Assembly (NCBI RefSeq): GCF_018860855.1
Contig: NZ_JAHKQE010000004.1
Location: forward strand, 124,001-188,000
DNA from: Amphritea atlantica
GTDB lineage: Bacteria; Pseudomonadota; Gammaproteobacteria; Pseudomonadales; Balneatricaceae
DNA length: 64,000 bases
Direction: 5' to 3'
Shown here: positions 8,530 through 16,984 of the stretch, in pieces
How positions within the stretch are numbered: position 1 is the first letter of the stretch
Layout of the letters: each line of letters starts with the position of its first letter
The notes under the pieces: model-generated
Database searches by the model: none
What the model saw: the letters and a program-made list of their open reading frames with translations, nothing else
What the model was told of the DNA's origin: nothing
Program-made: the position numbers and the translations under genes

Positions 8530-8621
8530 CTTTCTTAGTTCTGGCGGGATCTTTTTGGTCTTGCTGGAGCGTACTAATATTTACCGGTGGTAACGCTGGG
8601 AGTGTTGGATCGGAGAGTATT

Positions 8622-11249
8622 ATGACCGAACTGAATTCAAAAGAACCTACTAAACTCAGCGAAGCAGAGCTCCAAGATTTAGTCGCATCGACGGATAGTG
8701 GTGCCCGCGACCCTCAAGGTGCACAACGTCTTCTACTGTTGGCCGCAGCGCTGTTTTGGTCGCTATTTCAATTATGGATAGCCTCGCCGCTACCTTTTTA
8801 TGATTGGCCGTTGATCGGCAGTTTTGGTGTTTTCAACGATACCGAAGCCCGTTCGATCCACCTTGCCTTTGCCGTATTCCTCTCTTTTATGGCCTATCCC
8901 GCGTTGGGTGGCTCTCCTCGTGAACGAGTGCCTTTACCGGATATGGTGATGGCGGTATTGGGTGCTTTTTGCGCCGGTTACCTGTTTATATTCTATGTAC
9001 AAATCTCTGACCGTCCGGGCTTACCGACGACGTTAGATATTGTTGTGGCCGTTGCTGGCGGGATTCTCCTGTTGGAAGCAACCCGGCGTGCTCTCGGACC
9101 ACCGCTGGTGGTCGTCGCGTCACTGTTTTTGTTTTATACCTTTGCCGGCCCCTATATGCCGGAAATTATTGCCCATAAGGGCGCCAGTCTAAAAGAAGTG
9201 GTTAATCACCAGTGGATTACCACCGAAGGTGTGTTTGGTATCGCACTGGGCGTATCGACGAGTTTCGTGTTTCTGTTTGTCTTGTTTGGTGCTTTGCTGG
9301 ATAAAGCAGGTGCCGGTAATTATTTCATTAAAGTCGCTTTTTCACTCTTAGGTCACCTGCGTGGCGGGCCTGCTAAAGCGGCGGTTGTTGCGTCGGGTAT
9401 GACGGGGCTAATCTCCGGCTCTTCTATTGCTAACGTGGTCACCACCGGTACTTTTACCATTCCAATGATGCGTCGCGTGGGTTTCAGCGCGGAGAAAGCA
9501 GGCGCGGTCGAAGTGGCCTCATCGGTTAATGGCCAGATTATGCCACCGGTCATGGGTGCGGCTGCGTTTTTGATGGTTGAGTATGTAGGTATCTCCTATG
9601 TTGAGGTGATCAAGCATGCCTTCCTGCCCGCATTGATCTCTTATATCGCGCTGGTGTATATCGTTCACCTTGAAGCGCTTAAACAGAATATGTACGGCCT
9701 GCCTCGGCGTAGCGCAGCTAAGCCTTGGATGGCGCGCTTGATGGGCGTGTTGATTGGCTTTTTTGCCACCGCCGCCGTATCGATGGTGGTCTATTACGGT
9801 ATTGGCTGGATCAAACCATTATTTGGTCAATACGCCAGTCTCGTGATTGGTGTCTTGTTGTTGATTGTCTATGTCTTGCTGGTGCGTTTCTCTGCGGGCT
9901 ACCCTGATCTTGAATTGGATGACCCTAACTCTGATGTGGTGGAACTGCCAGAAGTTGGACCGACCGTTAAGTCTGGGTTGCATTTTATTCTGCCCGTTAT
10001 TGTGCTGGTGTGGTGCTTGATGGTTGAACGCTTGTCTCCGGGGCTCTCGGCGTTCTGGGCGACTATGTTGATGGTCTTTATCCTGCTGACGCAAAAATCC
10101 TTGTTTGCGTTCTTCCGTAATGAGGGGGGGCTTGGTCGACAGTTTAGGAAGGGCTTTAATCAGTTGATCGATGGCCTAATCGTCGGTGCCCGTAACATGA
10201 TCGGCATCGGTATCGCGACCGCGACCGCCGGTATTATCGTCGGTGTGGTATCGCAAACTGGGGTGGGGTCTGTACTGGCCGATCTGGTTGAGGTGTTGTC
10301 GATGGGCAATCTGTTGTTGATGCTTGTTCTGACCGCCGTACTCAGCTTGATACTGGGCATGGGGCTGCCGACGACCGCTAACTATATTGTAGTGTCATCC
10401 TTACTGGCGCCGGTGATTGTGACCTTGGGGCAAGAGTCTGGCCTGATCGTCCCGTTGATTGCCGTGCATCTGTTTGTGTTCTACTTCGGCATCATGGCCG
10501 ATGTGACACCTCCGGTTGGACTCGCATCCTTTGCTGCGGCGGCGGTGTCCGGTGGTGATCCCATCCGCACGGGGTTCGTCGCATTCTTCTATAGTTTGCG
10601 AACCGCCATTCTGCCGTTCCTGTTTATCTTCAACACCGATCTGCTATTGATCGATGTGACTTGGTGGCAGGGTATTATCGTGTTCGTGGTATCGACGGCG
10701 GCGATCTTGTTGTTTACCGCCGCGACTCAAGGGCACTTTTTGGTGCGTAACCGTTTGTACGAAACGGCGCTGCTTATTTTGATTGCCTTCTCGCTATTCC
10801 GTCCCGGTTTTTGGATGGACATGGTGGCGCCGCCGTTTAAAACGGTTGCCGCCAGCGAGTTGATGGGGAATAGCTTAGATCTTCCTGCCGGTGCTGAGTT
10901 GAGATTGCATTTGATTGGTGAGGATGATGTCGGTAATCCCCGAGATTTTGTCGCGCTATTTGAGCTGTCTGATGGTGCTAATACTCAGGAACGCTTGGTC
11001 AATGCCGGTCTAGAGCTGGCTGATATTGATGGCAAAGTGGTGGTCGATATGGTGGGCTTCGATAGCCACGCGGAGAAAGCGGGTTTGATGTTTGATCAGC
11101 AAATAGGGCAGGTGGAAGTACCACAGGGTCAGCCGCCTAAAGAGTTGATGTTTATTCCCGCATTGTTGCTGCTGATACCTATTGTGTTGTTTCAGCGCCG
11201 TCGCCGACGGGTTGATGACGATCAGGCGCCGATCCCAGCAACGAGTTAA
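8622..11249 (+). CDS. TRAP transporter fused permease (4TM plus 12TM) with DUF3394 tail
   Basis: An 875-residue integral membrane protein combining the small DctQ-like and large DctM-like TRAP subunits, as is usual for TAXI systems. The hydrophilic N-terminus (about 40 residues) precedes many membrane helices. The DctM core shows LISGSSIANVVTTGTFTIP and LGMGLPTTANYIVV, the typical TRAP large-subunit signatures. After about residue 700 comes a DUF3394 region (YETALLILIAFSLFRPGFWMD, then a soluble segment and a last helix). Transport is expected to be Na+-coupled, with the TAXI receptor encoded just upstream. The ATG has GGAGAG upstream. Confidence 0.92.
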   Translation: MTELNSKEPTKLSEAELQDLVASTDSGARDPQGAQRLLLLAAALFWSLFQLWIASPLPFYDWPLIGSFGVFNDTEARSIHLAFAVFLSFMAYPALGGSPRERVPLPDMVMAVLGAFCAGYLFIFYVQISDRPGLPTTLDIVVAVAGGILLLEATRRALGPPLVVVASLFLFYTFAGPYMPEIIAHKGASLKEVVNHQWITTEGVFGIALGVSTSFVFLFVLFGALLDKAGAGNYFIKVAFSLLGHLRGGPAKAAVVASGMTGLISGSSIANVVTTGTFTIPMMRRVGFSAEKAGAVEVASSVNGQIMPPVMGAAAFLMVEYVGISYVEVIKHAFLPALISYIALVYIVHLEALKQNMYGLPRRSAAKPWMARLMGVLIGFFATAAVSMVVYYGIGWIKPLFGQYASLVIGVLLLIVYVLLVRFSAGYPDLELDDPNSDVVELPEVGPTVKSGLHFILPVIVLVWCLMVERLSPGLSAFWATMLMVFILLTQKSLFAFFRNEGGLGRQFRKGFNQLIDGLIVGARNMIGIGIATATAGIIVGVVSQTGVGSVLADLVEVLSMGNLLLMLVLTAVLSLILGMGLPTTANYIVVSSLLAPVIVTLGQESGLIVPLIAVHLFVFYFGIMADVTPPVGLASFAAAAVSGGDPIRTGFVAFFYSLRTAILPFLFIFNTDLLLIDVTWWQGIIVFVVSTAAILLFTAATQGHFLVRNRLYETALLILIAFSLFRPGFWMDMVAPPFKTVAASELMGNSLDLPAGAELRLHLIGEDDVGNPRDFVALFELSDGANTQERLVNAGLELADIDGKVVVDMVGFDSHAEKAGLMFDQQIGQVEVPQGQPPKELMFIPALLLLIPIVLFQRRRRRVDDDQAPIPATS

Positions 11250-11253
11250 GCCA

Positions 11254-11287
11254 AAACCGAGGTGCCTGTTATTAGGCTCCTCGGTTT
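11254..11287 (+). terminator. Hairpin after the TRAP permease gene
   Basis: AAACCGAGG (11254-11262) pairs with CCTCGGTTT (11279-11287), with an inner GCCT/AGGC extension. Only a weak T-rich stretch follows (TATATTTTG), so read-through into the stress-protein gene is likely. Confidence 0.6.
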
Positions 11288-11320
11288 CGATTGCTATATT
11301 TTGTGGTAAAGGAAGGATTT

Positions 11321-11752
11321 ATGTTTAAACAAATTATTGTTCCGGTTGATATTGAAGAACCCTCTTTTTCGGATCAGGCGATTGAACTGGCATTGCGTGA
11401 AGTGGATAGCGCGGGAGGCACCATTCATTTGATGACCGTCATCCCCGGATTTAACTCACCGCTGGTTGCCTCCTACTTTAAAAAATCGGTGGTTGAGAAG
11501 GCTCACGAAGCCGTCGAGAAACAACTGCAAGCACTGGCTCAGGAAAAGCTGCCTGCTGAGGTTAATTGTACGCTTTCAGTTCATCAGGGTAATCCGGCTG
11601 AGCGCATTATTAAACAGGCCAAGCGCTGCAATGCTGATCTGATCATCATGACGGCGCATCATCGCAGTAAAGTTGATCACGTTTTGCTGGGGTCTAACTC
11701 CTCGCGAGTGGTTGAGCGTGCCGGTTGCTCTGTATTGGTGTTGCGTCCTTAA
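11321..11752 (+). CDS. Universal stress protein (UspA family), TRAP-associated
   Basis: A 143-residue UspA-fold protein starting MFKQIIVPVDIEEPSFSDQA, with the nucleotide-binding C-terminal signature LLGSNSSRVVERAGCSVLVL (G-2x-G-9x-G type). ATG 11321 is preceded by AAAGGA with suitable spacing; the longer frame has no ribosome binding site. Usp genes commonly end TRAP operons, for example TeaD with TeaABC in Halomonas, where the ATP-binding Usp modulates transport. A similar regulatory role for the preceding TAXI-TRAP system is inferred from position. A hairpin of modest strength separates it from the permease gene. Confidence 0.88.
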   Translation: MFKQIIVPVDIEEPSFSDQAIELALREVDSAGGTIHLMTVIPGFNSPLVASYFKKSVVEKAHEAVEKQLQALAQEKLPAEVNCTLSVHQGNPAERIIKQAKRCNADLIIMTAHHRSKVDHVLLGSNSSRVVERAGCSVLVLRP

Positions 11753-11909
11753 GGCTAAGTTATTGCTGCAGTGGTTAGACTTTTCGATCAGAGGCGCTGG
11801 TGCAAAACCAGCCCTGAATTGATGAGTGAGAACGCTGTGTCGTGTTAAGTGATAATCTCAGATCGAGTAGAGTTACCCCTGAATGTTAAGATTAAGTTTT
11901 TGGTTACAT

Positions 11910-12617
11910 TTAGCCCTCAAACATGCGGATACGTGCACTGTCTAAATGGTTTTTCATTGCGGCTCTGGCAGCGGCTGAATCGCCCTCTTTAATGGCGGTG
12001 ACGATGGCGTGATGCTCTTGTTGCACTAGCTGTAAGCGCGAGGCCGGTTTTAACAACGATAGATTTCGGGTGATATTAATGCCGCCCCTGATGCTATCTT
12101 CAAGCAACTCCAACACCGTGTTATAGAAATGGTTATTCGCCGCCTCAGTAATGGCTAAGTGAAAAGCAAAGTCTTCATCGGTCGCTAGCTTACTTGATGC
12201 ATTGGCATCATTCATTTTTTCATACGCTTTTTCAATGGCTTCTAACTGGGTGCTGGTTCTTCGTTCTGCCGCAAGTGCCGCCGCTTCTGCTTCAAGGTTA
12301 GAGCGGAATTCAAAACAGCGTTGTATATCGGCAATACTGGATATCGGAGAGAACTGTAGTACTCGATTATCCGGCTTTTTGATTACATAGCTGCCAGACC
12401 CCCGTCGCGAGGTGATCAATTCATCCTCACGTAACCGTGCTAGGGCTTCACGCAAAATAGGTCGAGAGACATTAAACTCTTTACATAACTGGGCCTCTGA
12501 CGGCAGTTTGGTGTTGAGTGCGTAGGTGCCGTCCATGATAACGGCCAGTATTTGTTCATAAACCATGGCCCCAAGTGATTGTTGGGCCTTTTTTTGAGTA
12601 GTTACCTTACTCATCAT
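11910..12617 (-). CDS. GntR/FadR-family (FCD) transcriptional regulator
   Basis: About 235 residues. The N-terminal winged helix (about 15-85) has TKLPSEAQLCKEFNVSRPILREALARL and the wing SRRGSGSYV. The C-terminal FCD domain (about 105-230) has DEDFAFHLAITEAANNHF and HHAIVTAIKEGD, whose Asp and His residues usually hold a metal and carboxylate ligand. The start at 12617 (or 12614) follows GGTGA; a GTG 16 codons further upstream lacks a ribosome binding site. It is divergent from the aldolase-like/Tct/dehydrogenase genes and probably represses them. FCD regulators usually sense organic acids, which agrees with the adjacent tricarboxylate transporter. Confidence 0.88.
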   Translation of the reverse strand: MMSKVTTQKKAQQSLGAMVYEQILAVIMDGTYALNTKLPSEAQLCKEFNVSRPILREALARLREDELITSRRGSGSYVIKKPDNRVLQFSPISSIADIQRCFEFRSNLEAEAAALAAERRTSTQLEAIEKAYEKMNDANASSKLATDEDFAFHLAITEAANNHFYNTVLELLEDSIRGGINITRNLSLLKPASRLQLVQQEHHAIVTAIKEGDSAAARAAMKNHLDSARIRMFEG

Positions 12618-12806
12618 CTGTTCACCGATATTTAATAAATGTTGTGATAAAGCCGCTGAGGTCACGCTTGCAGCTTGGCTTTTTATTCGCTCAGTCTGGC
12701 GCGATAGGCGCTAACAATGCCGTGGGCTGGCAACAACGTATCCCTGATTTACCCTTGGCTTTAACCGCTATCAATGCACTATAATCCCGACTGGCTACTT
12801 AACTTA

Positions 12807-12972
12807 TTTTTACAACTTTATCCTCTCTATCTTGAAAATACAAACAAAGCTTTAAAAACAAGGCATTAATAGCGGCTAAAAGGGTTGTTATAATTGATAA
12901 TTAGTAAATAGTTGTAAAAATTAGTTTGATTTGTAATTTTTCTGAAGGTATTGTTGTTCGGCGTTGTAAAAA
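12807..12972. promoter_or_regulatory. Divergent regulatory region with three GTTGTAAAAA decamers
   Basis: The decamer GTTGTAAAAA occurs at 12911-12920 and 12963-12972 on the plus strand and, inverted, at 12807-12816. The extended form with TTA is kept in two copies. The region between the GntR/FCD regulator and the aldolase-like gene (about 380 bases) is AT-rich and otherwise empty. The copies are candidate operators for the FCD regulator. They are half-sites rather than full palindromes, so this remains a proposal. Confidence 0.45.
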
Positions 12973-12996
12973 AATAAGAGATCAAGGTGAAGAACG

Positions 12997-13716
12997 ATGA
13001 CGGAAAAATATCAAAAGCTGGCTAGTGATGTACTCGAGCGACTGCAAGCCGTGTCAACGGCCACGTTGCATACAGCCCTCTTTAAAAAAGGTTTGCGCAA
13101 TACCTACATTCAAGGGATCAGCCGAGTTAACAGCCAGAAAGTGAAAATGGTAGGGCAAGCATTTACGTTACGTTATATCCCCGCGCGAGAAGATTTAGAT
13201 ACCGTAGCGGCGTTTAAAGATCCTGAGCACCCACAGAGGCTGGCGGTTGAAACCGTGCCTGAAGGGATGATTATGGTGTCGGATTGTCGGCAAGACGCAT
13301 CGGCAGCGAGTGCCGGCAGTATTCTGTTAGCACGACTTGAAACGCGTCTGTGTGGTGGTTTTGTCTCCGATGCCGGCATTCGTGATTTTGATACGGCGAT
13401 GGATATGGCGATGCCTATCTTTTGTACTAAGCCTAGCGCGCCAACCAACCTTACCAAACACCATGGTGTTGATCTTGAAGTGCCAATCGGTTGTGGCGGT
13501 GTTGCGGTCTATCCTGGTGATGTGCTGGTGGGTGACGGTGACGGCGTGATTGTGATTCCATTAGCGCTGGCTGATGAGATTTCACAAGAGGCGTTAAAAA
13601 TGGAACGCTTTGAAGATTACGTTATCGGTAAAGTGCGCACAGGCAGCCCTGTTATCGGCCTTTACCCGCCAAATGAAACGGCTCAAGACGAGTATAATAA
13701 ATTTATTGTAGGCTAA
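12997..13716 (+). CDS. RraA-like / HMG-aldolase-fold family protein
   Basis: A 239-residue member of the RraA/4-hydroxy-4-methyl-2-oxoglutarate aldolase superfamily. It has the family core with GQAFTLRYIP, then ASAGSILLARLETRLCGGFVS, the catalytic-type GIRDFD and a late VYPGDVLVGDGDGV. Active class II pyruvate aldolases of this fold use a D-x20-R-D metal motif. Here the RD is present but the position 21 residues before the Arg appears to be Ser (in AGSILLA) instead of Asp. The function may therefore differ from the aldolases. A strong AAGGTGA ribosome binding site precedes ATG 12997. Its place before a Tct transporter and a semialdehyde dehydrogenase argues for a catabolic enzyme rather than an RNase E regulator. 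Confidence 0.78.
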   Translation: MTEKYQKLASDVLERLQAVSTATLHTALFKKGLRNTYIQGISRVNSQKVKMVGQAFTLRYIPAREDLDTVAAFKDPEHPQRLAVETVPEGMIMVSDCRQDASAASAGSILLARLETRLCGGFVSDAGIRDFDTAMDMAMPIFCTKPSAPTNLTKHHGVDLEVPIGCGGVAVYPGDVLVGDGDGVIVIPLALADEISQEALKMERFEDYVIGKVRTGSPVIGLYPPNETAQDEYNKFIVG

Positions 13717-13832
13717 GGTGAATCTAGCGAGTACGTATGAATACGGATTATTTTTTGTATTCAATCTGTTCAAATAACAGATAATTTTTTACCCATATCG
13801 ACCCTAATAATAAGTAAAAAAAAGAGATTATT

Positions 13833-14798
13833 ATGTTAACTAAAAAAATAAAAAAAGCGCTGCTTTGTGCTGTTAGTGCGTGTGTTCTCAGTTCTACTGT
13901 TTCTGCTGCAGATTTTCCCTCAAAAGATATTCGTCTGATTGTGCCTTGGCCTGCAGGTGGTGGAGCCGATGCGATTTCACGTAAGATCAGTAGTATTGCG
14001 GAACAAGAGCTGACGCAATCGATCTACGTAGAGAATATTGGTGGTGCGGTCACTGCTACTGGGTTAATGCAAATGACCCGTGCTCGCCCAGATGGGCATA
14101 CCATCGGCGTGTTAACCTATGACAGTGTTATCACTCTGCCGCGCGGTAAAATGGTGCCGGGCTATTCACTCGAAAAAATGCAACCGATCGCCCGCATTAG
14201 CCGTGAGGCAGATGCCTTCGTGGTGTCTAAACGCTCGGGCTATAACAGCTTTGATGAGCTGATTAGTGCGGCAAAAGCAAACCCTAATACTGTGCGTGTT
14301 GGTGTTGCACCTAGAGGATCAGGCCCCTATCTTGCGGTGCGCCGCTTAGAAAAAGAAGCCGGTGTTCGCTTTAATGTGATTACCTATCCTGGCTCATCGA
14401 GCGCTGAAGCGGAGGCCTTGCTCTCCGGTGAACTTGATGCTGCCATCTCAAGCCTAGGTGATTTCAGTGGCATCATTCAGTCTGGGGATGCCAAAGGGGT
14501 GGTTGAATTAACCTCTGAACAAAACCCATCGTTTCCTGATGTCCCCCCTGTTAGTACCTTCGGCTATCATTTAGAAACCGGTAGTTTTATCCTGCTAGCC
14601 GCGCCTAAAAACACTCCAGAGGCATCACTGTCTAAGCTTGAATCTGCCTTTAAAACCGCTTTTGACAGTTCAGAGTTCCAAGTGTGGGTGGCAACCGTTG
14701 GTGTGACCCCAAGTTGGTTAGGTTCTGTTGATGTTCAACATTGGATTGATGAGCTGCAAACCAGCACGTTTAAAGTAATGGATGATCTAAACCTGTAG
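13833..14798 (+). CDS. tctC: Tripartite tricarboxylate transporter substrate-binding protein (TctC/Bug family)
   Basis: A 321-residue periplasmic receptor. A signal peptide (MLTKKIKKALLCAV to about residue 26, cleavage near VSAA) precedes DFPSKDIRLIVPWPAGGGAD, the diagnostic Bug/TctC ligand-binding segment. Later GVAPRGSGPY and YPGSSSAEAEALLSGELDAA are also typical. It binds a carboxylic acid, class unknown, for the TctAB membrane complex encoded just downstream. A GC-rich hairpin separates it from tctB, consistent with higher receptor expression. It lies 116 bases after the aldolase-like gene in an AT-rich gap. Confidence 0.92.
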   Translation: MLTKKIKKALLCAVSACVLSSTVSAADFPSKDIRLIVPWPAGGGADAISRKISSIAEQELTQSIYVENIGGAVTATGLMQMTRARPDGHTIGVLTYDSVITLPRGKMVPGYSLEKMQPIARISREADAFVVSKRSGYNSFDELISAAKANPNTVRVGVAPRGSGPYLAVRRLEKEAGVRFNVITYPGSSSAEAEALLSGELDAAISSLGDFSGIIQSGDAKGVVELTSEQNPSFPDVPPVSTFGYHLETGSFILLAAPKNTPEASLSKLESAFKTAFDSSEFQVWVATVGVTPSWLGSVDVQHWIDELQTSTFKVMDDLNL

Positions 14799-14813
14799 GG
14801 ATTAACGATATCA

Positions 14814-14833
14814 GCCCCGGCTTATGTCGGGGC
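14814..14833 (+). other. Intercistronic hairpin between tctC and tctB
   Basis: GCCCCG (14814-14819) pairs with CGGGGC (14828-14833) across an 8-base loop. The position mirrors the hairpin between the TAXI receptor and permease genes, and it probably stabilises or partly terminates the receptor mRNA. Confidence 0.5.
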
Positions 14834-14849
14834 ACTTATAAGGTAGATT

Positions 14850-15332
14850 ATGATGTTATTAAACAAAAGGTTTGCGTTTCAATTTTTGGTTTTTTTGTTT
14901 TCTGTTGGCTATTTGTTAACAGCGATAAACTTAGGAAAGCCGCTGTATAATAATAGGCTTGAACCCTCTTTCTTTCCGTTATTGGTTGGTTTTTTTGCGG
15001 TTATCTTTAGTGCTGTTTTATTATTTAAAGAAATCGTTTTAATCAAACAGAAAACGAAATTATCTCAGTCGAGAAAAGAAGAGAAGAAGATGAGTAATAA
15101 GACGGAGTATGCTCCTCTTCTTATCATACTATCGATCTTTGTGTACATTCTTGCGTTTTCGATAACCGGATATTTTATTTCATCTTTTCTGTTTGTACTT
15201 TCTATTATTGTTATTTTCTCATCGTTAGAAAAGATAATACAGAAACTACTGATATCAATAACTATAGTCTTTGTCGGGTATCTGCTTTTTGAACAGATAT
15301 TCGGTGTTAGACTCCCGGCGTTGTGGGGGTAG
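14850..15332 (+). CDS. tctB: Tripartite tricarboxylate transporter small membrane subunit TctB
   Basis: A 160-residue membrane protein with four predicted helices and a charged loop (about 65-85, KQKTKLSQSRKEEKK). The RLEPSFFPLLVGFFAVIFS segment is typical of TctB. It forms the transporter with TctA, whose ATG follows the tctB stop immediately. An AAGGTAG ribosome binding site precedes two adjacent ATG codons (14850 and 14853). The gene is visibly more AT-rich than its neighbours, as is often seen for this fast-evolving subunit. Confidence 0.88.
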   Translation: MMLLNKRFAFQFLVFLFSVGYLLTAINLGKPLYNNRLEPSFFPLLVGFFAVIFSAVLLFKEIVLIKQKTKLSQSRKEEKKMSNKTEYAPLLIILSIFVYILAFSITGYFISSFLFVLSIIVIFSSLEKIIQKLLISITIVFVGYLLFEQIFGVRLPALWG

Positions 15333-16865
15333 ATGATGGAATTTATGAATCTGGTGGTGGGCAGCTTTGGCACGCTGTTCGAACCGTTAAATCTTGCTTA
15401 TATTGTTGCCGGTTTTTTAATCGGAACAATCTTTGCTGCGATTCCTGGTTTAACGGCAACTTTGGCGTTAGCGCTGTTATTACCGCTAACTTATAGCTTA
15501 GATGTGACTACTGCGCTGATGGCTTGCGCCAGTATCTATATGGCGGGTATGTGTGGCGGTAGTATTACGGCAACAACCATTAATATTCCCGGTGCTCCAT
15601 CATCAATGATGACCGCGCTCGATGGCTATCCTATGCAGCAACGGGGCAAAGGGGCGTTGGCTTTGGGGCACGCATCGGTTGGCTCGATGATTGGTGGTGC
15701 ACTGGGGGCGATATTGCTAATTGCGGTGGCCCCGTTTGTTGCTGAAGCTTCATTATTGGTTAAAACCACGGGTAAGTTCTCGTTACTTGCCTTTGCTATC
15801 GTCATTATTATCATTGCGCAACGTGGCAAGATGATTAAAGCGGCAATGGCCGCTTGTATTGGCTTGATGTTAGCAACGGTGGGCTTGGATGCGATGGAGC
15901 CCGTCACGCGTTTTACCTTCGGTTTGAGTGAATTAACTGCCGGTATTGATCTGATGCCGGTGATTATTGGCACCTTTGCGATTAGCGAAATTTTGATTCA
16001 AGCGAACTCGTCGGTCGATACAAAAAAGGCCGCAGAAGCCTTTAGCAAAGTGAAAATTCGACGTCGTGATTTTATTCCACCGCTGTCTTCCATCCGTGAA
16101 ATCGGCGTGATGTGCTATATCAAATCGAGTTTAATTGGCTATTTTGTTGGAACTCTGCCCGGCGCAGGTGGTTCGATGGGCAGCTTCCTTGCCTATGCTG
16201 AAGCCGTACGTACCTCGACTAACCCCGATAGCTTTGGTAAAGGCAACCCGAAAGGTATTGCGGCATCAGAAAGTGCTAATAATGCGGTGTGCGGTGGTGC
16301 TTTAGTACCTATGTTAACCTTTGGTATCCCAGGTGATCCGATTACGGCAATCATGTTGGGCGTATTAGTTATTAATGGTATTCAGCCAGGCCCACAGCTG
16401 ATGTCTGGCCAAGCGGAGTTAATTGCTCCAATGCTGGCTTCGTTGTTATTCAGCGCGGTTGTTTTGATTCCCTTAACCCTATTTTTATTGGGTCCATACT
16501 TTATTAAAATCGTCTCAATTCGCAAAGATGTACTGTATGGCATGATCGCTTTGCTGGCGGTCGTGGGCAGCTATGTTGCCACTTACTCTAGCTTTCAGAT
16601 GATGATGGCATTGGCATTAGGGGTATTAACCTATTACCTCAGGAAAAATGACTTTCCTATTATCACTTTACTATTGGGTTTTATTCTTGGTCCCAATTTA
16701 GAGGAGTTTTTGCGTCGCTCATTAGCGCTGTCAAATGGCAATCCAATGACTTTTTTCACTAACCTAGATAGCTTGTTCTTTATTGTTCTGACGCTGGTGT
16801 TTGTCTATTTCCTAGCGATTAAAAAACCACTGAAAAGCCCTATAGAAAAAGCTGCCGTTAATTAA
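15333..16865 (+). CDS. tctA: Tripartite tricarboxylate transporter large permease TctA
   Basis: A 510-residue multi-spanning protein with about 11-12 membrane helices. The family signatures are visible: AAIPGLTATLALALLLPLTY near the N-terminus, the NIPGAPSSMMTALDGYP block, and GTLPGAGGSMGSFLAYAEA at mid-protein. Together with TctB and the TctC receptor it imports a carboxylate, presumably by ion symport. The start overlaps no coding sequence but directly abuts the tctB stop, indicating translational coupling. A 119-base gap follows before the aldehyde dehydrogenase gene. Confidence 0.93.
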   Translation: MMEFMNLVVGSFGTLFEPLNLAYIVAGFLIGTIFAAIPGLTATLALALLLPLTYSLDVTTALMACASIYMAGMCGGSITATTINIPGAPSSMMTALDGYPMQQRGKGALALGHASVGSMIGGALGAILLIAVAPFVAEASLLVKTTGKFSLLAFAIVIIIIAQRGKMIKAAMAACIGLMLATVGLDAMEPVTRFTFGLSELTAGIDLMPVIIGTFAISEILIQANSSVDTKKAAEAFSKVKIRRRDFIPPLSSIREIGVMCYIKSSLIGYFVGTLPGAGGSMGSFLAYAEAVRTSTNPDSFGKGNPKGIAASESANNAVCGGALVPMLTFGIPGDPITAIMLGVLVINGIQPGPQLMSGQAELIAPMLASLLFSAVVLIPLTLFLLGPYFIKIVSIRKDVLYGMIALLAVVGSYVATYSSFQMMMALALGVLTYYLRKNDFPIITLLLGFILGPNLEEFLRRSLALSNGNPMTFFTNLDSLFFIVLTLVFVYFLAIKKPLKSPIEKAAVN

Positions 16866-16984
16866 CCTTAGGGCTAGCTTATTAATCCACTTCGTACCGA
16901 TTTTTGGTTAGGCGTCTGCGCACGCTTAGTCGATAAGTTATAACGACCGAAAGGTCATCTTTATTAAGTATTTAGGAGTAGAAC

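Noticed and set aside
16945-16956. GACC-GAAA-GGTC hairpin between tctA and the dehydrogenase gene as a terminator
   Set aside because: The stem is only 4 bp and no T-run follows; too weak to call.
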